25,603 bases of DNA, from positions 1 through 25,603 of IMG/VR virus record IMGVR_UViG_3300032116_001189; one strand, 5' to 3'. Each line of letters begins with the position of its first letter. Position 1 is the first letter of the stretch. This stretch comes from a virus. Below the pieces are notes generated by a model. The model was not told where the DNA came from. It saw nothing but the letters and a program-made list of their open reading frames with translations, and did not search any database. Shown here piece by piece: positions 8,621-17,446 of this stretch. The translations under genes were made by a program, and so were the position numbers.

Positions 8621-9601
8621 TTATATAATAATATCATCAAAGTCATCAATATTACTATTTCTCTTACTACCTGAGGAACCTGAACGAATATTGTTATCCT
8701 TCTGGCTCTTCAAAGCTTTAGAGAGTTTATCAGCAACATTAGTAGTAGCTCTTTTCTGCATATCTTCAGCATTGAAGTTTGTGTAATACATAAAGGCCAT
8801 CACTAATTGTTTCTCATAATCCTGAGCATCTTCCTGTAATCTAGTCAAACCACTCTTAGTAGGAGCAGTCATATAGTTAAAGAAATCATCTCTAGTTCTC
8901 TTATCCAATTTAAAGCCTTGAATCTCTTCAATGCTATTTACAGTTTGTCTAAGAGTTACCATTTGCTCTCTTGCATATTCTTCTTCTTGAGCTTTTTGTT
9001 CCTCAAGAGAGTTTAGATATTCTTGCATTTGAGCTTTTTGAGAGTTTACAAGAGCAGCATGTGCTTCTTGAACTTCTCCTGCAAAACTTCCATCATCTTT
9101 AGAACTCTCAATTAAGCGAGCAATTCTATCTTCAGAAAGACCTTTAGCAGTATAGTAATCAATTACTACTTGCTCTTGAGTCCCCTCATCAGACATATCT
9201 AACTCACTGTAATTTACTTCTCCATAAATCTGCATTACATCTTGGATTGAACCTCCATTCTGTACTACATCATAGAGCATTGCAAGTTCTTCATTCTCTT
9301 GAAATGTAGCTGCAAGTCTTGCATTTACAGTATCTTCAAGGAGTTCCTGAATGCCATCTTCACTGACATCATACTCCTTGTCTTCATCTGCAAACAAAAC
9401 TCCTTTTTCTACTAGATCCTCCATAAGAATCTGGTAAGGAGTTTTATCTTCCTCATTAATCTCTTCTCCCTCCTCATCTTGTTCCTCATAAGACTCCTCA
9501 ACAGAGTCCTCAGTTTCCTCAAGATTTTCCTCCTCTACATCTGTCTCTCCAGGTGTAGGTTTTACATTTTCTAATTCTTCTTCTACAAAGTCTCCAAACA
9601 T
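8621..9601 (-). CDS. Putative scaffolding protein
   Basis: A 326-residue protein with a very acidic first ~55 residues (EEENLEETEDSVEESYEEQD), a helical, Gln/Glu-rich middle that should form coiled coil (QMQEYLNSLEEQKAQEEEYA), and a short basic-then-acidic tail ending NIDDFDDIII. There are no cysteines and no hydrophobic core segments. Phage scaffolds are typically acidic, elongated, helical proteins encoded immediately before the capsid gene, and this gene lies 42 bases upstream of it. A CGTATAA box is at 9621-9627, 19 bases before the ATG. No protease gene is recognisable in the window, so whether the scaffold is cleaved cannot be told. A cargo protein is the main alternative. Confidence 0.7.
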   Translation of the reverse strand: MFGDFVEEELENVKPTPGETDVEEENLEETEDSVEESYEEQDEEGEEINEEDKTPYQILMEDLVEKGVLFADEDKEYDVSEDGIQELLEDTVNARLAATFQENEELAMLYDVVQNGGSIQDVMQIYGEVNYSELDMSDEGTQEQVVIDYYTAKGLSEDRIARLIESSKDDGSFAGEVQEAHAALVNSQKAQMQEYLNSLEEQKAQEEEYAREQMVTLRQTVNSIEEIQGFKLDKRTRDDFFNYMTAPTKSGLTRLQEDAQDYEKQLVMAFMYYTNFNAEDMQKRATTNVADKLSKALKSQKDNNIRSGSSGSKRNSNIDDFDDIII

Positions 9602-9620
9602 GTTGTTCTAATTTTAATTT

Positions 9621-9627
9621 TTATACG
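9621..9627 (-). promoter_or_regulatory. CGTATAA box before the scaffold-like gene
   Basis: Minus-strand CGTATAA in an intergenic gap, 19 bases before the ATG at 9601. Same flanks (ACTTT...AAA) as the copy at 4106. Confidence 0.45.
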
Positions 9628-9668
9628 AAAGTTATTATGTTCTCTAATATTTTTTATTAGAATTTTTA

Positions 9669-11249
9669 TTATTTACCTTTTAAAGCTTCTCTTTTTGCAT
9701 TAAGTCTCATATGAAAGTTATAAGCTTCTGGATTTTCTTTTTTAAGTTTTTCCATATACCTAACACCTTGTTGTCTTAAAGCATTTTGTTCTTCTTCTTG
9801 CCTTTTTTTATAAAGTTCTCTTTGTTTTTGAATTCTACCAGCTACTGTTTCTAGATTAGTATTTACCATCTTTTTACCAGGATCTTCTGTTGTATGTTTA
9901 GCAGTTTTACTATTAGTATTAGTTTTTTGAGTATTTTTTGTTTGTTGAACAGAAGTTTGAGCAGGAACCTGTTTTGAGGGTTGATTAAATGGAATATTAA
10001 ATCCTGCCATAGCATATGGATTTTGATTACTCATTCTAACTAATTCTTGACCTGCAACTGGATTATTTCTTTTTGTTAAGAAATTTTTCCATTGATCTTC
10101 TGTCCAAGAATCTTCCTTCATTTTAACTAAAGGTTTATTTCCTCCTTTAGTAGCCATTCTAGCAGATTGAGATTGTTCTTGTTTAGTAGCTGCTCCATAT
10201 TTGCCAATACCTTCTACAGTAAACTCTTTACCAGATGCAATACCAGCTCTATATTGTTTCTGTTGAGTTGGAGTCATATCTTTAAAATCTATATATTTAT
10301 TAGATTTTTTAGAAGTTACATCTTTAAAAGCTTGACTACTCATAGATTTCTTAATCAAGGAATCTGTCAATGGAGTACCTTTCAATTTAGCTTCTTCTCT
10401 AGCTCTACCTAATTGCAACTCCTCATTAGAGGGGCCTAAAGGACTACTCTCATTATAAATAATAGGAGCTTTAGCCATGGCAGTAAGTCTTTTATTTTCT
10501 TGTCTTCTTTCTCTCCTAGATTGTTTTTCAACAGGAACTTTTTTTAAAGTAGCTGGAAGTTCAGGGGTTGAGGATAACTTAAGAAGGGGTGTTTTATTAG
10601 TTAAAGTTTCTATTTTTCCTTTAACATTAGGTTCAATTTTATCACCCATCATAAGAGCATTCTGTCTTTCCTGCCTCTCAAGATAATCCATATCAAGATA
10701 TCCTAAGTTGCCCTTAGCTGATTCTTTTTTATTATATTCTCTAATAAGTTTTGCAGCTTCTTTTCTTGTAGGACCTACTTGTGCATCATTAGGAGATTTA
10801 GATCCTTTTGGTGATCTTCTTGGAAGATCTGGCATATCAGGATTTAATGATGCAATATCAAACTTTTCAGCAGGTTCTTCTTTTACAGAAGAATAAGAAA
10901 TTTTATTATCATTCTCATCTAAGTCCTCAAGTATTCTTTTTTGTAGTTTTGAAGCTTGAAGATATTCATTACCTTCCTGATACTTAATTAGTTTACTACC
11001 TTTCTTATAAGGTCTCTCATTAGGATCTTTTTTCTTCATAAGAAGAGGCATTAAAGTTCCTGCTGCTTGAGCAATAGCTCCACCATAATTACCCATAAAA
11101 TTACCTGCTTTATCCATAAAAGAAGGTTTAGGAATAGAAACTTGTTTAGGAGTTCCAGAAACAAGTGGAACATCAGCAGTTTTTACTGAAGCCATTCTAG
11201 GAGTCATAAGTTCAGGAACTCCACCTTGATATTTCTTTATCTTCTTCAT
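9669..11249 (-). CDS. Basic low-complexity protein with KYQGG opening, likely packaged virion protein
   Basis: A 526-residue, strongly basic protein rich in Lys, Gln, Thr and Pro. It opens MKKIKKYQGGVPELMTPRMA and carries a second similar box near residue 90 (KGSKLIKYQEGNEYL). A short hydrophobic Gly/Ala stretch around residues 50-70 (NYGGAIAQAAGTLMPLLM) could insert into a membrane or pack against the portal. The rest appears disordered, with Gln/Asn/Thr-rich stretches, and the C-terminus is a charged helix. The KYQGG opening recurs in head-region proteins of crAss-like phages. Position between portal and scaffold suggests an internal or cargo protein. No enzymatic motif is seen. Confidence 0.6.
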   Translation of the reverse strand: MKKIKKYQGGVPELMTPRMASVKTADVPLVSGTPKQVSIPKPSFMDKAGNFMGNYGGAIAQAAGTLMPLLMKKKDPNERPYKKGSKLIKYQEGNEYLQASKLQKRILEDLDENDNKISYSSVKEEPAEKFDIASLNPDMPDLPRRSPKGSKSPNDAQVGPTRKEAAKLIREYNKKESAKGNLGYLDMDYLERQERQNALMMGDKIEPNVKGKIETLTNKTPLLKLSSTPELPATLKKVPVEKQSRRERRQENKRLTAMAKAPIIYNESSPLGPSNEELQLGRAREEAKLKGTPLTDSLIKKSMSSQAFKDVTSKKSNKYIDFKDMTPTQQKQYRAGIASGKEFTVEGIGKYGAATKQEQSQSARMATKGGNKPLVKMKEDSWTEDQWKNFLTKRNNPVAGQELVRMSNQNPYAMAGFNIPFNQPSKQVPAQTSVQQTKNTQKTNTNSKTAKHTTEDPGKKMVNTNLETVAGRIQKQRELYKKRQEEEQNALRQQGVRYMEKLKKENPEAYNFHMRLNAKREALKGK

Positions 11250-11254
11250 CCTTA

Positions 11255-11533
11255 TTAAAGGTTTTGCATAATTTTATACTGTGCATTAGAGAGTGCCTTA
11301 TGAATCTCTGCAAATACAGGATTCAATTGTTCTCCATACATAGTTCTAAAGATATTAGCAAGTTCTGCAAGTTTAGCTACAATTTCTTCTTTATTAATAG
11401 AAGAAGGTTTAGTTTCTACTACAGATTCTACAACTGGAGTTTCTTCTACTACAGGAGCAGGAGTAGTTTCTTCTACTTGTGCTACAATTGGAGTTTCTAC
11501 TTTATCTTCTTTGCTTTTAAATAATTTTGCCAT
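11255..11533 (-). CDS. Small acidic protein downstream of portal
   Basis: A 92-residue protein with a lysine-rich first 12 residues, a Val/Pro/Glu/Thr linker with imperfect repeats (PVVEETPVVESVVETKP), and a C-terminal amphipathic helix (EEIVAKLAELANIFRTMYGE). The linker plus helix looks like a tether and docking module. It starts 25 bases after the portal gene and ends 5 bases before the next ATG. A CGTATAA box lies at 11552-11558. No family recognised. The small size and position suggest an accessory head-assembly protein, which is inference only. Confidence 0.6.
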   Translation of the reverse strand: MAKLFKSKEDKVETPIVAQVEETTPAPVVEETPVVESVVETKPSSINKEEIVAKLAELANIFRTMYGEQLNPVFAEIHKALSNAQYKIMQNL

Positions 11534-11551
11534 GATATTTATATTTTATTT

Positions 11552-11558
11552 TTATACG
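11552..11558 (-). promoter_or_regulatory. CGTATAA box before the small acidic gene
   Basis: Minus-strand CGTATAA immediately after the portal stop and 18 bases before the ATG at 11533. Confidence 0.45.
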
Positions 11559-13955
11559 CTATTTGCTTTTGGGTTTATACTTAAGAGCTTTCTTCTTAAG
11601 AGATATCTCTTCTTTCTTAAGTGCAAGTTTATTATTCTCAAGTTTCATTCTATCATTATGGATTTTATTCTGTTGAGAGTTTTCTCTGTCTTGCATCTCT
11701 TTTTGCATCTGCATTCTAGACTTCTCAATTTCCATTTTCTGTTGTTTTTCAACTTGCTCAAATTGTTGCTTAGATTGTTGTAGAGAGAGTTTAGTAGCTT
11801 CCATTACATCAGGTATAGCATTCTGATTTACATCAGGATTATTCATACCAATACTTCCAAGAGCTCTAATCTCAGCTTCTCTAAGTCTTGCTTCTCTATC
11901 AAGTTGTTTTTGGTTCTCATCTCTATCCATCTTCTCTCTAGCAATTCTTTCATTACTCTCAATTTGCTGTTGCTGAATTTGAGATTGTTGCTCTTGAAGT
12001 TTTTGTTTTCTTTCCTCAGAAGCTTTAATAGAGGATTCTACCTCAGCAATAGAGTTGCTCTTAAGAAGGGTAACAAAGTTAGAGAATTGCAGAGTTCCAG
12101 AGGAAATACCTTCCTTAGCAAGACCCTTAAGTTGTTCAAGGATTGCATTATCCTTAATACTATCAGATACATAAAGTCCAAAGTCAGTGTTTAAGAGAGA
12201 TTTAGTATTTAAGACTGTTCTAGAGAACTCATCAAATACCAGTTTACCATGTTCATTAGTAGAGTATGCAATTTTAGCTATCTCTAATAGATGTTCAAGT
12301 ACCTTCTCCTTAACCATAGAGTGCTCATGGAAGTATATCTCAGTAAGAGCATTACTTTGTACTACAGATCTTTCTACACCTCCTACAGTCTCAGAGCTGT
12401 TAATTTGTCCTTTTCTCTGTCTAGAGATACCAGTAATATTTTCTACTGCTTCCTCAATCTTAGATAACATTGAGAAGTATCCTTGAATAGAGTTACTGAG
12501 AGTCATATCTATACCAGTAAACTGGTTAAACTTAGATACAGAGGAGGGATCTCCTTCTCTACCTTCTTCTGCTGAGTTTACAAATGCAATACCCAGAGTA
12601 TCAAAGTAATACATCCATTGCTCTACTGTCCATCCCTTAGATTTAGGTATTTGAGCAATATCCATTACAAACTTCTTACCCTTTGCCTTAGCAAACTCTA
12701 ACTCTAGTCTGTACCATATAATGTTATATAAGTACTGGTAGGGTTTAATGAGGTCCACAAGTGAGGTCGGCTTGCTGTTGATGTTGTTGAATATTCTACC
12801 AATGAAGGGGAGTTTACACTTATATGGATTGTCCACTGTGTTAAATTGATAGGGACTCTCGTAAGCAAAGAAGATTGTTGGTCCAATTTGGACTCCAATC
12901 CATGTTCTTGGAATCCAGTTCCACTCAACTGTAATTTCCCCTTTAAGTTCCTCAGGAATTTTAAAACTCTCATCAACAACTTTCTTTTGTACCTGTCCAT
13001 TCTGATCAAGGTAAGTTGCAGTCCCAATTTTCTTCTCACTTTTCCATGTGGTAAGCTGCATGAGAATCTTGGTACCTGTGTAGTTGTAGTGTGGGTATGT
13101 TGTTGTAATGACTTCTGGGGATTGTCCATATGATGCTGTTGCATTAAATATTTCTGCACTTCTTAAGTTCTCTTTATCTTTATCTGTAAGTCTGTCTCCA
13201 AACCAATCTAAGATTTGACCTCTATCTAACCACATTCTACCTACTGCCCAATCACAATCCTCAATAAAGAGTGAGTCTTGATTCTTATCACACTCAAAAT
13301 GTATTGGGTTCCAAGGAATTAAGACAGGTTCATTGTTAAAGATACCTGCATAGTACACCTCTTCTGCACAAGTAAGTGCATTCTGAAAACCTCTAATAAA
13401 ATGATTCTTAAGCTTAAGAGACTTCTCAAGGTGGTTTAAGAGTTTATTAGCAGTTATCTCTACATTATTAGTATAGGAGTTTGTAAAGTATTCCTCTACT
13501 TCCTTAGGAGTTTCTGCTTCTACCTTTTCTCCTAAAGCATTTCTAAGGATAGCAAGATAAGAGTACTCTAAAGCTTCTTTCTTGTCTTGGAGGTATTGGT
13601 TAAAGCCTTCTCCAGCAGTGGAGACAACTTTATAGGTAAATGGTCTTTTAAGCTCTTCTCCAACCAGTTGAAGAACTGAGGAACGCACAATATTATAGTC
13701 CTGAAAGTTAGCAGGAAGATTCCCAATGCTATCATGTATATCAACACCATAAGGCTTAGTGACATAGCTAAAGTCTTCAATATTGACAATGGAGTTAAAA
13801 AGATCATAATTAATTTGCTTAGCCTCTCTAGAAGTGCGAGATCCAGATAGGTTAGAGTATGCTCTACCTACTAGTGCAATAATGCATTTCTTCTGCCAAT
13901 CTAAGGTTTCCTTAGTTTTCTGAGGTACTCGTTGTTCTGGGAGTGGTGGAATCAT
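11559..13955 (-). CDS. Portal protein, crAss-like
   Basis: At 798 residues it is the size of crAss-like portals, which are larger than most. It has the usual sequence of a helical N-terminus, a region with conserved Trp/Pro motifs (TVEWNWIPRTWIGVQIGPTI) in the middle, and NITGISRQRKGQINSSETVG around residue 515, a segment that recurs in portals. The last ~150 residues form a long Gln/Glu/Arg-rich coiled coil with a basic end (KPKSK). It follows terminase directly: the start ATG shares a base with the terminase TAA (TAATG), so the two are translationally coupled. It should form the dodecameric DNA entry ring at one capsid vertex. Confidence 0.88.
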   Translation of the reverse strand: MIPPLPEQRVPQKTKETLDWQKKCIIALVGRAYSNLSGSRTSREAKQINYDLFNSIVNIEDFSYVTKPYGVDIHDSIGNLPANFQDYNIVRSSVLQLVGEELKRPFTYKVVSTAGEGFNQYLQDKKEALEYSYLAILRNALGEKVEAETPKEVEEYFTNSYTNNVEITANKLLNHLEKSLKLKNHFIRGFQNALTCAEEVYYAGIFNNEPVLIPWNPIHFECDKNQDSLFIEDCDWAVGRMWLDRGQILDWFGDRLTDKDKENLRSAEIFNATASYGQSPEVITTTYPHYNYTGTKILMQLTTWKSEKKIGTATYLDQNGQVQKKVVDESFKIPEELKGEITVEWNWIPRTWIGVQIGPTIFFAYESPYQFNTVDNPYKCKLPFIGRIFNNINSKPTSLVDLIKPYQYLYNIIWYRLELEFAKAKGKKFVMDIAQIPKSKGWTVEQWMYYFDTLGIAFVNSAEEGREGDPSSVSKFNQFTGIDMTLSNSIQGYFSMLSKIEEAVENITGISRQRKGQINSSETVGGVERSVVQSNALTEIYFHEHSMVKEKVLEHLLEIAKIAYSTNEHGKLVFDEFSRTVLNTKSLLNTDFGLYVSDSIKDNAILEQLKGLAKEGISSGTLQFSNFVTLLKSNSIAEVESSIKASEERKQKLQEQQSQIQQQQIESNERIAREKMDRDENQKQLDREARLREAEIRALGSIGMNNPDVNQNAIPDVMEATKLSLQQSKQQFEQVEKQQKMEIEKSRMQMQKEMQDRENSQQNKIHNDRMKLENNKLALKKEEISLKKKALKYKPKSK

Positions 13956-16003
13956 TAGTTACTAAATAATTTAGAAGAGAAGAAATCTCTACCATTCCTC
14001 TTATACGAGTCTTTAAAAGCAGGCTGTACTCTAGTCAACTCTATACTTCTAATAAGAGCTAGTGAGAAGGATATAAATCTATCAAAGTTACCTCTACTAT
14101 TGTAAGTAATAAGTTCTTGTAGTAGTCCTACACTCTTTATCTTATATACATTACTCTTACCATCCTCATACTCCTCTCTTAACCAGTTATTTACATAGGT
14201 AATGAGTTCATTCTTAACAGAGGAATATGAATTGCCGACAACTCTGATACCATAGGTGTTTGTGTGTTGGTTAGATGCAGCCTTGACAATACTTGGCGTT
14301 CTGGATAATAGATGTAACTTATGTTTGTTCTCACAGTGAGTTTTGAAATTGTTGATGTTATTCTCATATAGACAACTTGCATTATAGTACTCAATTAGGA
14401 GGATACATTGGTCATAGAATTCTTTGAAGTTCTGTGGCCTACCTGTATATTCTGCAACTGGAAGATCATGGGTTTCTTCCCCAATAGCATATCTTTTAAA
14501 GATAAATAGTGAACCAAGAGACTCACTATAGCTAGCTTCATCTGTAGCATAAGGATCTAACCCTGCAGTGTATAAATTATACGATGTACCAGGGGTTGGT
14601 TTCTCCCAAATCTGTATACATCCACTCTTATCAAGGGATTTATCTCTATATTCTAGTGGTCTTAAGGACAAATCTGGAATAAATTCTGGATTACCCCTCT
14701 CATCATAAGACATTTTACCACAGATACCCTTATACTCATCCTTAGTTTGGCATAATCCCAGTTGTTTACGCAGATCTTCAGTAGGAAATACATTATTAGA
14801 GATAATTTGAAAGGCTTCAGAAGGTGACCAAGCATACTCAGTAGTATGTCTAAGATACTCATCAGGAGATTTAGCTTTAGCTTTCTTATTTTCTCTGAGT
14901 TTAGTAAGGAGTTCTTTGGCTTTAGGTATATCTGAGTTGCCTTCTTTATCATAAGCCCCTTCATAGTTCTGATACATAGGAAAAAAGAAGCCTGCAGACT
15001 TTTCTTTTAAGCCATCCTCATCCCATACATTCTCAAAAGGCATCATATTATAGTTATCTGGGTTGTAATACATCTCTGCAAAGTCAATAGTACCAGCTTC
15101 CATGTCACCACCAGTACCAAAGACAATCATCATCCCAGTATAATAATCACCAGCCTTAATAGAAGGTTCCATAGCATAATAACTCTCATTCCAATTAATG
15201 AAGGTACCTGCTTCTTCTACAATAATTTTACTTGCATCAGCTCCCCTTGCAGCATCAGGGTTATTTTGAAAGGATACACAAGTAATAGCACTTTGATGTC
15301 CTTTAGAAAGCTCAGTACCATCATCAGTATACTCAATATAACCACTCTTAATGCGTCCATCAGCTATCTTATTAACAAGCCTACTTCTCTTAAAAGCTGG
15401 GCAATTAGTATTCAGATGATTAAGCATATCCATTACCTTAGTAAAGATACCAATTTCTGAGAATAGATACTTCTTATCATAAGCAGCTACTAAGGTTAGA
15501 CTTTTCTTGATGAAGGTATATTCCCAAGCAATGGTAGCAGCATTCTTATAAGAGAATCCTCTTCTTCTTGCTTTACCTACTATCATACTCTTTCCTCCCT
15601 CTGTCCATAAAACCTTGTTATTCAGATGTAAACTTGGGATTAAGGTAGGGTCTATACCATTCTCTGCTATCTCTAGAAACCAGAAGTACTCAAAGTCACC
15701 ATCCCAAAAATCAGGAAGTAGGAATCCTTTAGAGACCTTTCTCTTACCTCTATTATCATCAGTCAAGTTTACTTTATTGATGAGACAATAGTTTAGATAG
15801 AAATAATGTTTACCAGTAATCTTAGCTCCAGAAACTTCATAGCCATTGATACATCTATCATATTCTTGATCCCAGAATCTATCAAATTCTAGAGTCCCAG
15901 GAAGAGCATCAGTATATCTACCAGAAGTTATAAACCTATTACCGGCCTCTCTAAAAGGCTCAGTATTAATCCATATACCATTCTTATTTCTTATTGCTCC
16001 CAT
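13955..16003 (-). CDS. terL: Terminase large subunit (packaging ATPase and nuclease)
   Basis: A 682-residue protein. A Walker A-type loop appears at residues ~143-152 as GKARRRGFSY, the Arg-rich variant usual in crAss-like terminases. Walker B is IIVEEAG at ~260-266 with the acidic pair, followed by the coupling motif (IVFGTGGD) at ~293-300. The nuclease domain begins near residue 480 with AGLDPYATDEAS, where D483 is the expected first metal ligand. It cuts concatemeric DNA and drives it through the portal encoded immediately after. The first 13 bases overlap the preceding gene. Two CGTATAA heptamers lie within it; the one at 14001-14007 sits 45 bases upstream of the portal ATG and may be a promoter. 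Confidence 0.93.
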   Translation of the reverse strand: MGAIRNKNGIWINTEPFREAGNRFITSGRYTDALPGTLEFDRFWDQEYDRCINGYEVSGAKITGKHYFYLNYCLINKVNLTDDNRGKRKVSKGFLLPDFWDGDFEYFWFLEIAENGIDPTLIPSLHLNNKVLWTEGGKSMIVGKARRRGFSYKNAATIAWEYTFIKKSLTLVAAYDKKYLFSEIGIFTKVMDMLNHLNTNCPAFKRSRLVNKIADGRIKSGYIEYTDDGTELSKGHQSAITCVSFQNNPDAARGADASKIIVEEAGTFINWNESYYAMEPSIKAGDYYTGMMIVFGTGGDMEAGTIDFAEMYYNPDNYNMMPFENVWDEDGLKEKSAGFFFPMYQNYEGAYDKEGNSDIPKAKELLTKLRENKKAKAKSPDEYLRHTTEYAWSPSEAFQIISNNVFPTEDLRKQLGLCQTKDEYKGICGKMSYDERGNPEFIPDLSLRPLEYRDKSLDKSGCIQIWEKPTPGTSYNLYTAGLDPYATDEASYSESLGSLFIFKRYAIGEETHDLPVAEYTGRPQNFKEFYDQCILLIEYYNASCLYENNINNFKTHCENKHKLHLLSRTPSIVKAASNQHTNTYGIRVVGNSYSSVKNELITYVNNWLREEYEDGKSNVYKIKSVGLLQELITYNSRGNFDRFISFSLALIRSIELTRVQPAFKDSYKRNGRDFFSSKLFSN
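14001..14007 (-). promoter_or_regulatory. CGTATAA box upstream of portal
   Basis: Minus-strand CGTATAA inside the end of terL, 45 bases before the portal ATG. Its flanks equal those of the copy at 3068. Confidence 0.35.
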
Positions 16004-16509
16004 TTGTTAATCTTTGCTCCAGCTCTAACCTTATTCTGTGCTACATTCTCAGATTCTACTTTCTCTTTTAAGCCCTCTAAGGTTGTGATTACTTGTAGAG
16101 TATTCTTTAAGGCATCTGTAACCTCTTTAACCTTATATACAGGATTACCTCTAGCATCTAAGAGAGAATAATCTACATTTCTAAAGTAAGCTCTAGTTTG
16201 ATTGGCAGCATGTATAGCATCTTGCAAATACCTCATGTTAAAGGTATAATTAAGTTCTTTATATTTCTCAATTGCACTCTTAAGTTCAGGAGTTATAGAG
16301 AGTCCTAGATCCTTCTCTAGAGCAGCTATCTTTTGTTCCTCATCATAAGCTCTATAAGGAGAGTTATAATCAGCAAATAGGTATATATACTTAAATGCCT
16401 GAATACCATTGTCTTTTTTATTCTTCTCATATACTTCCTTAAACTCCGGAACTAAGAGGCAAGCCTCATGTAGAGTTACAGTAGCATTATTTATCTCTAT
16501 TATTTTCAT
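15991..16509 (-). CDS. Conserved protein upstream of terminase, possible small-terminase analogue
   Basis: A 172-residue, mostly helical protein. The stretch FKYIYLFADYNSPYRAYDEE at about residues 39-58 is one I associate with a family found immediately before terL in many Bacteroidota phages. The C-terminus (RAGAKINKWEQ) is a basic tail. No HTH typical of small terminase subunits is obvious. It overlaps both neighbours (23 bases with the HU-like gene, 13 bases with terL), so it is expressed with them. A packaging role such as small terminase is suggested by position only. Confidence 0.6.
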   Translation of the reverse strand: MKIIEINNATVTLHEACLLVPEFKEVYEKNKKDNGIQAFKYIYLFADYNSPYRAYDEEQKIAALEKDLGLSITPELKSAIEKYKELNYTFNMRYLQDAIHAANQTRAYFRNVDYSLLDARGNPVYKVKEVTDALKNTLQVITTLEGLKEKVESENVAQNKVRAGAKINKWEQ

Positions 16510-16714
16510 TTTTTATTCTTAAGTAGTTTTTATAGTTCTCTCTTTTAGAGAGTTTTTTAGTAAAGGTACCAATATACCTTACAGTTATCTTAGGAGTGTT
16601 ATTCTTCATCTCCTTACCAGTAGTTAAGAAAGCAAATTTTACAATATCTCTGACATCTTTGTACGGAATACCAAGATTATCAGCAACTTCTTTAATAATT
16701 AGACTAAGTCTCAC
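16487..16714 (-). CDS. HU/IHF-like DNA-binding protein
   Basis: A 75-residue protein whose first 60 residues follow the HU/IHF layout: two helices (LIIKEVADNLGIPYKDVRDI) and then a beta segment containing the signature I-x-V-x-x-x-GTF (ITVRYIGTFTKKLSKRENYK). The long DNA-embracing arm is short or missing and the protein ends in a basic, Asn-rich tail. Crass-like phages carry IHF-like genes near the structural block. It starts within the end of the previous gene (11-base overlap). It probably bends DNA for packaging or transcription; a role at the phage packaging site would fit its position but is inference. Confidence 0.7.
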   Translation of the reverse strand: MRLSLIIKEVADNLGIPYKDVRDIVKFAFLTTGKEMKNNTPKITVRYIGTFTKKLSKRENYKNYLRIKNENNRDK

Positions 16715-17042
16715 TAAAGATAAATTTAATATCTGCTAGATATATACCATTCCTAAAGCCAGAAGAAGTTAAGAGACCCTTCTTCTTAAGGGATGCTTTA
16801 ATGTTGTTGTAAGAAGCATCTTTTAAGGAGAGTTTATCCTTAATTTTCTTGTTAGTCTTAGGGGAGTTTAATAGTTCCCATGCAATAGTTGGGGTACTTT
16901 GGCTAAGGAATTCCTCATATTCCCTAAGTAATTCTGCAGAAACTTTTATTTCTGTCTCAGTAAGGTTAAAGTTTAGTGCCATAACCCTCATATAGTTGAG
17001 GTAAGTATCACCCCTCACTGCTATTAGTCTCTGTTTCTCCAT
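16704..17042 (-). CDS. Small winged-helix-like protein
   Basis: About 112 residues if started at the internal Met (MEKQRLIAVRG) at 17042. The frame is open to 17108, but that start would overlap the previous gene by 101 bases and adds a Leu-rich stretch of doubtful value. The C-terminal half (LSLKDASYNNIKASLKKKGL, then FRNGIYLADIKF) resembles a winged helix: a recognition helix followed by a two-strand wing. Crass-like phages have such a small wHTH gene before the terminase cluster, and it may regulate late genes. It is tightly packed with both neighbours. Confidence 0.55.
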   Translation of the reverse strand: MEKQRLIAVRGDTYLNYMRVMALNFNLTETEIKVSAELLREYEEFLSQSTPTIAWELLNSPKTNKKIKDKLSLKDASYNNIKASLKKKGLLTSSGFRNGIYLADIKFIFSET

Positions 17043-17406
17043 TAGTAAAAGGTATCTTAAGTTGTATAGAGTTAAGTTCTTCAGCAAGGTGTCTTTCCTC
17101 AGCTTCATTAATAAGTCTCATTATCTCTTCTGGGGTTTCCAAGAAGTTAAACATAATATCCTCAGTAAGTCCTTGCATAATAGTAAAAGTTTTCTCAGTC
17201 AAGGGAGAAGTTTGATTACCAATAAGGATAAAAGGAGGTAGTGTATTAAAGGCAAATACAATATCTTTATAAGCTAAGTTTTCCCCTTCATATACTTGTT
17301 CTCCAGCTTCCCTTAACATATCAGCAATATCATGTGTAATACTCTTTCCCTTAGAATCTTTTAATGAATCCTCAAATACTAACAATTTTAATTTTATACT
17401 TTTCAT
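17008..17406 (-). CDS. First gene of the late leftward operon, function unknown
   Basis: A 132-residue protein with a mixed alpha/beta N-terminus (SIKLKLLVFEDSLKDSKGKS), a hydrophobic middle (VFAFNTLPPFILIG), a helix rich in Glu (PEEIMRLINEAEERHLAEEL) and a Ser/Thr/Glu tail. I do not recognise the family. It is the promoter-proximal gene of the minus-strand arm: its ATG lies about 20 bases downstream of a TATATTTG box (17427-17434). The gene after it begins within its last 35 bases under my preferred start. Confidence 0.55.
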   Translation of the reverse strand: MKSIKLKLLVFEDSLKDSKGKSITHDIADMLREAGEQVYEGENLAYKDIVFAFNTLPPFILIGNQTSPLTEKTFTIMQGLTEDIMFNFLETPEEIMRLINEAEERHLAEELNSIQLKIPFTNGETETNSSEG

Positions 17407-17418
17407 ATTTATTCGTAT

Positions 17419-17434
17419 TATACTTGCAAATATA
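17419..17434. promoter_or_regulatory. Possible bidirectional promoter core between the two arms
   Basis: The sequence TATACTTGCAAATATA is almost its own reverse complement. On the minus strand it reads TATATTTG at 17427-17434, a full match to the Bacteroidota -7 box TAnnTTTG, with ATTG 21 bases upstream as a weak -33 element. On the plus strand TATACTTG (17419-17426) matches in seven of eight positions. Genes diverge from it at 17406 and 17447, 13-20 bases away on each side. Confidence 0.5.
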
Positions 17435-17446
17435 TATAAAATTTTT

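Noticed and set aside
1-17406. Stop-codon recoding (TAG to Gln or TGA to Trp), known in some crAss-like phages
   Set aside because: Terminase, portal, capsid and tail genes are full length with standard stops, and tandem starts and overlaps agree with standard decoding.
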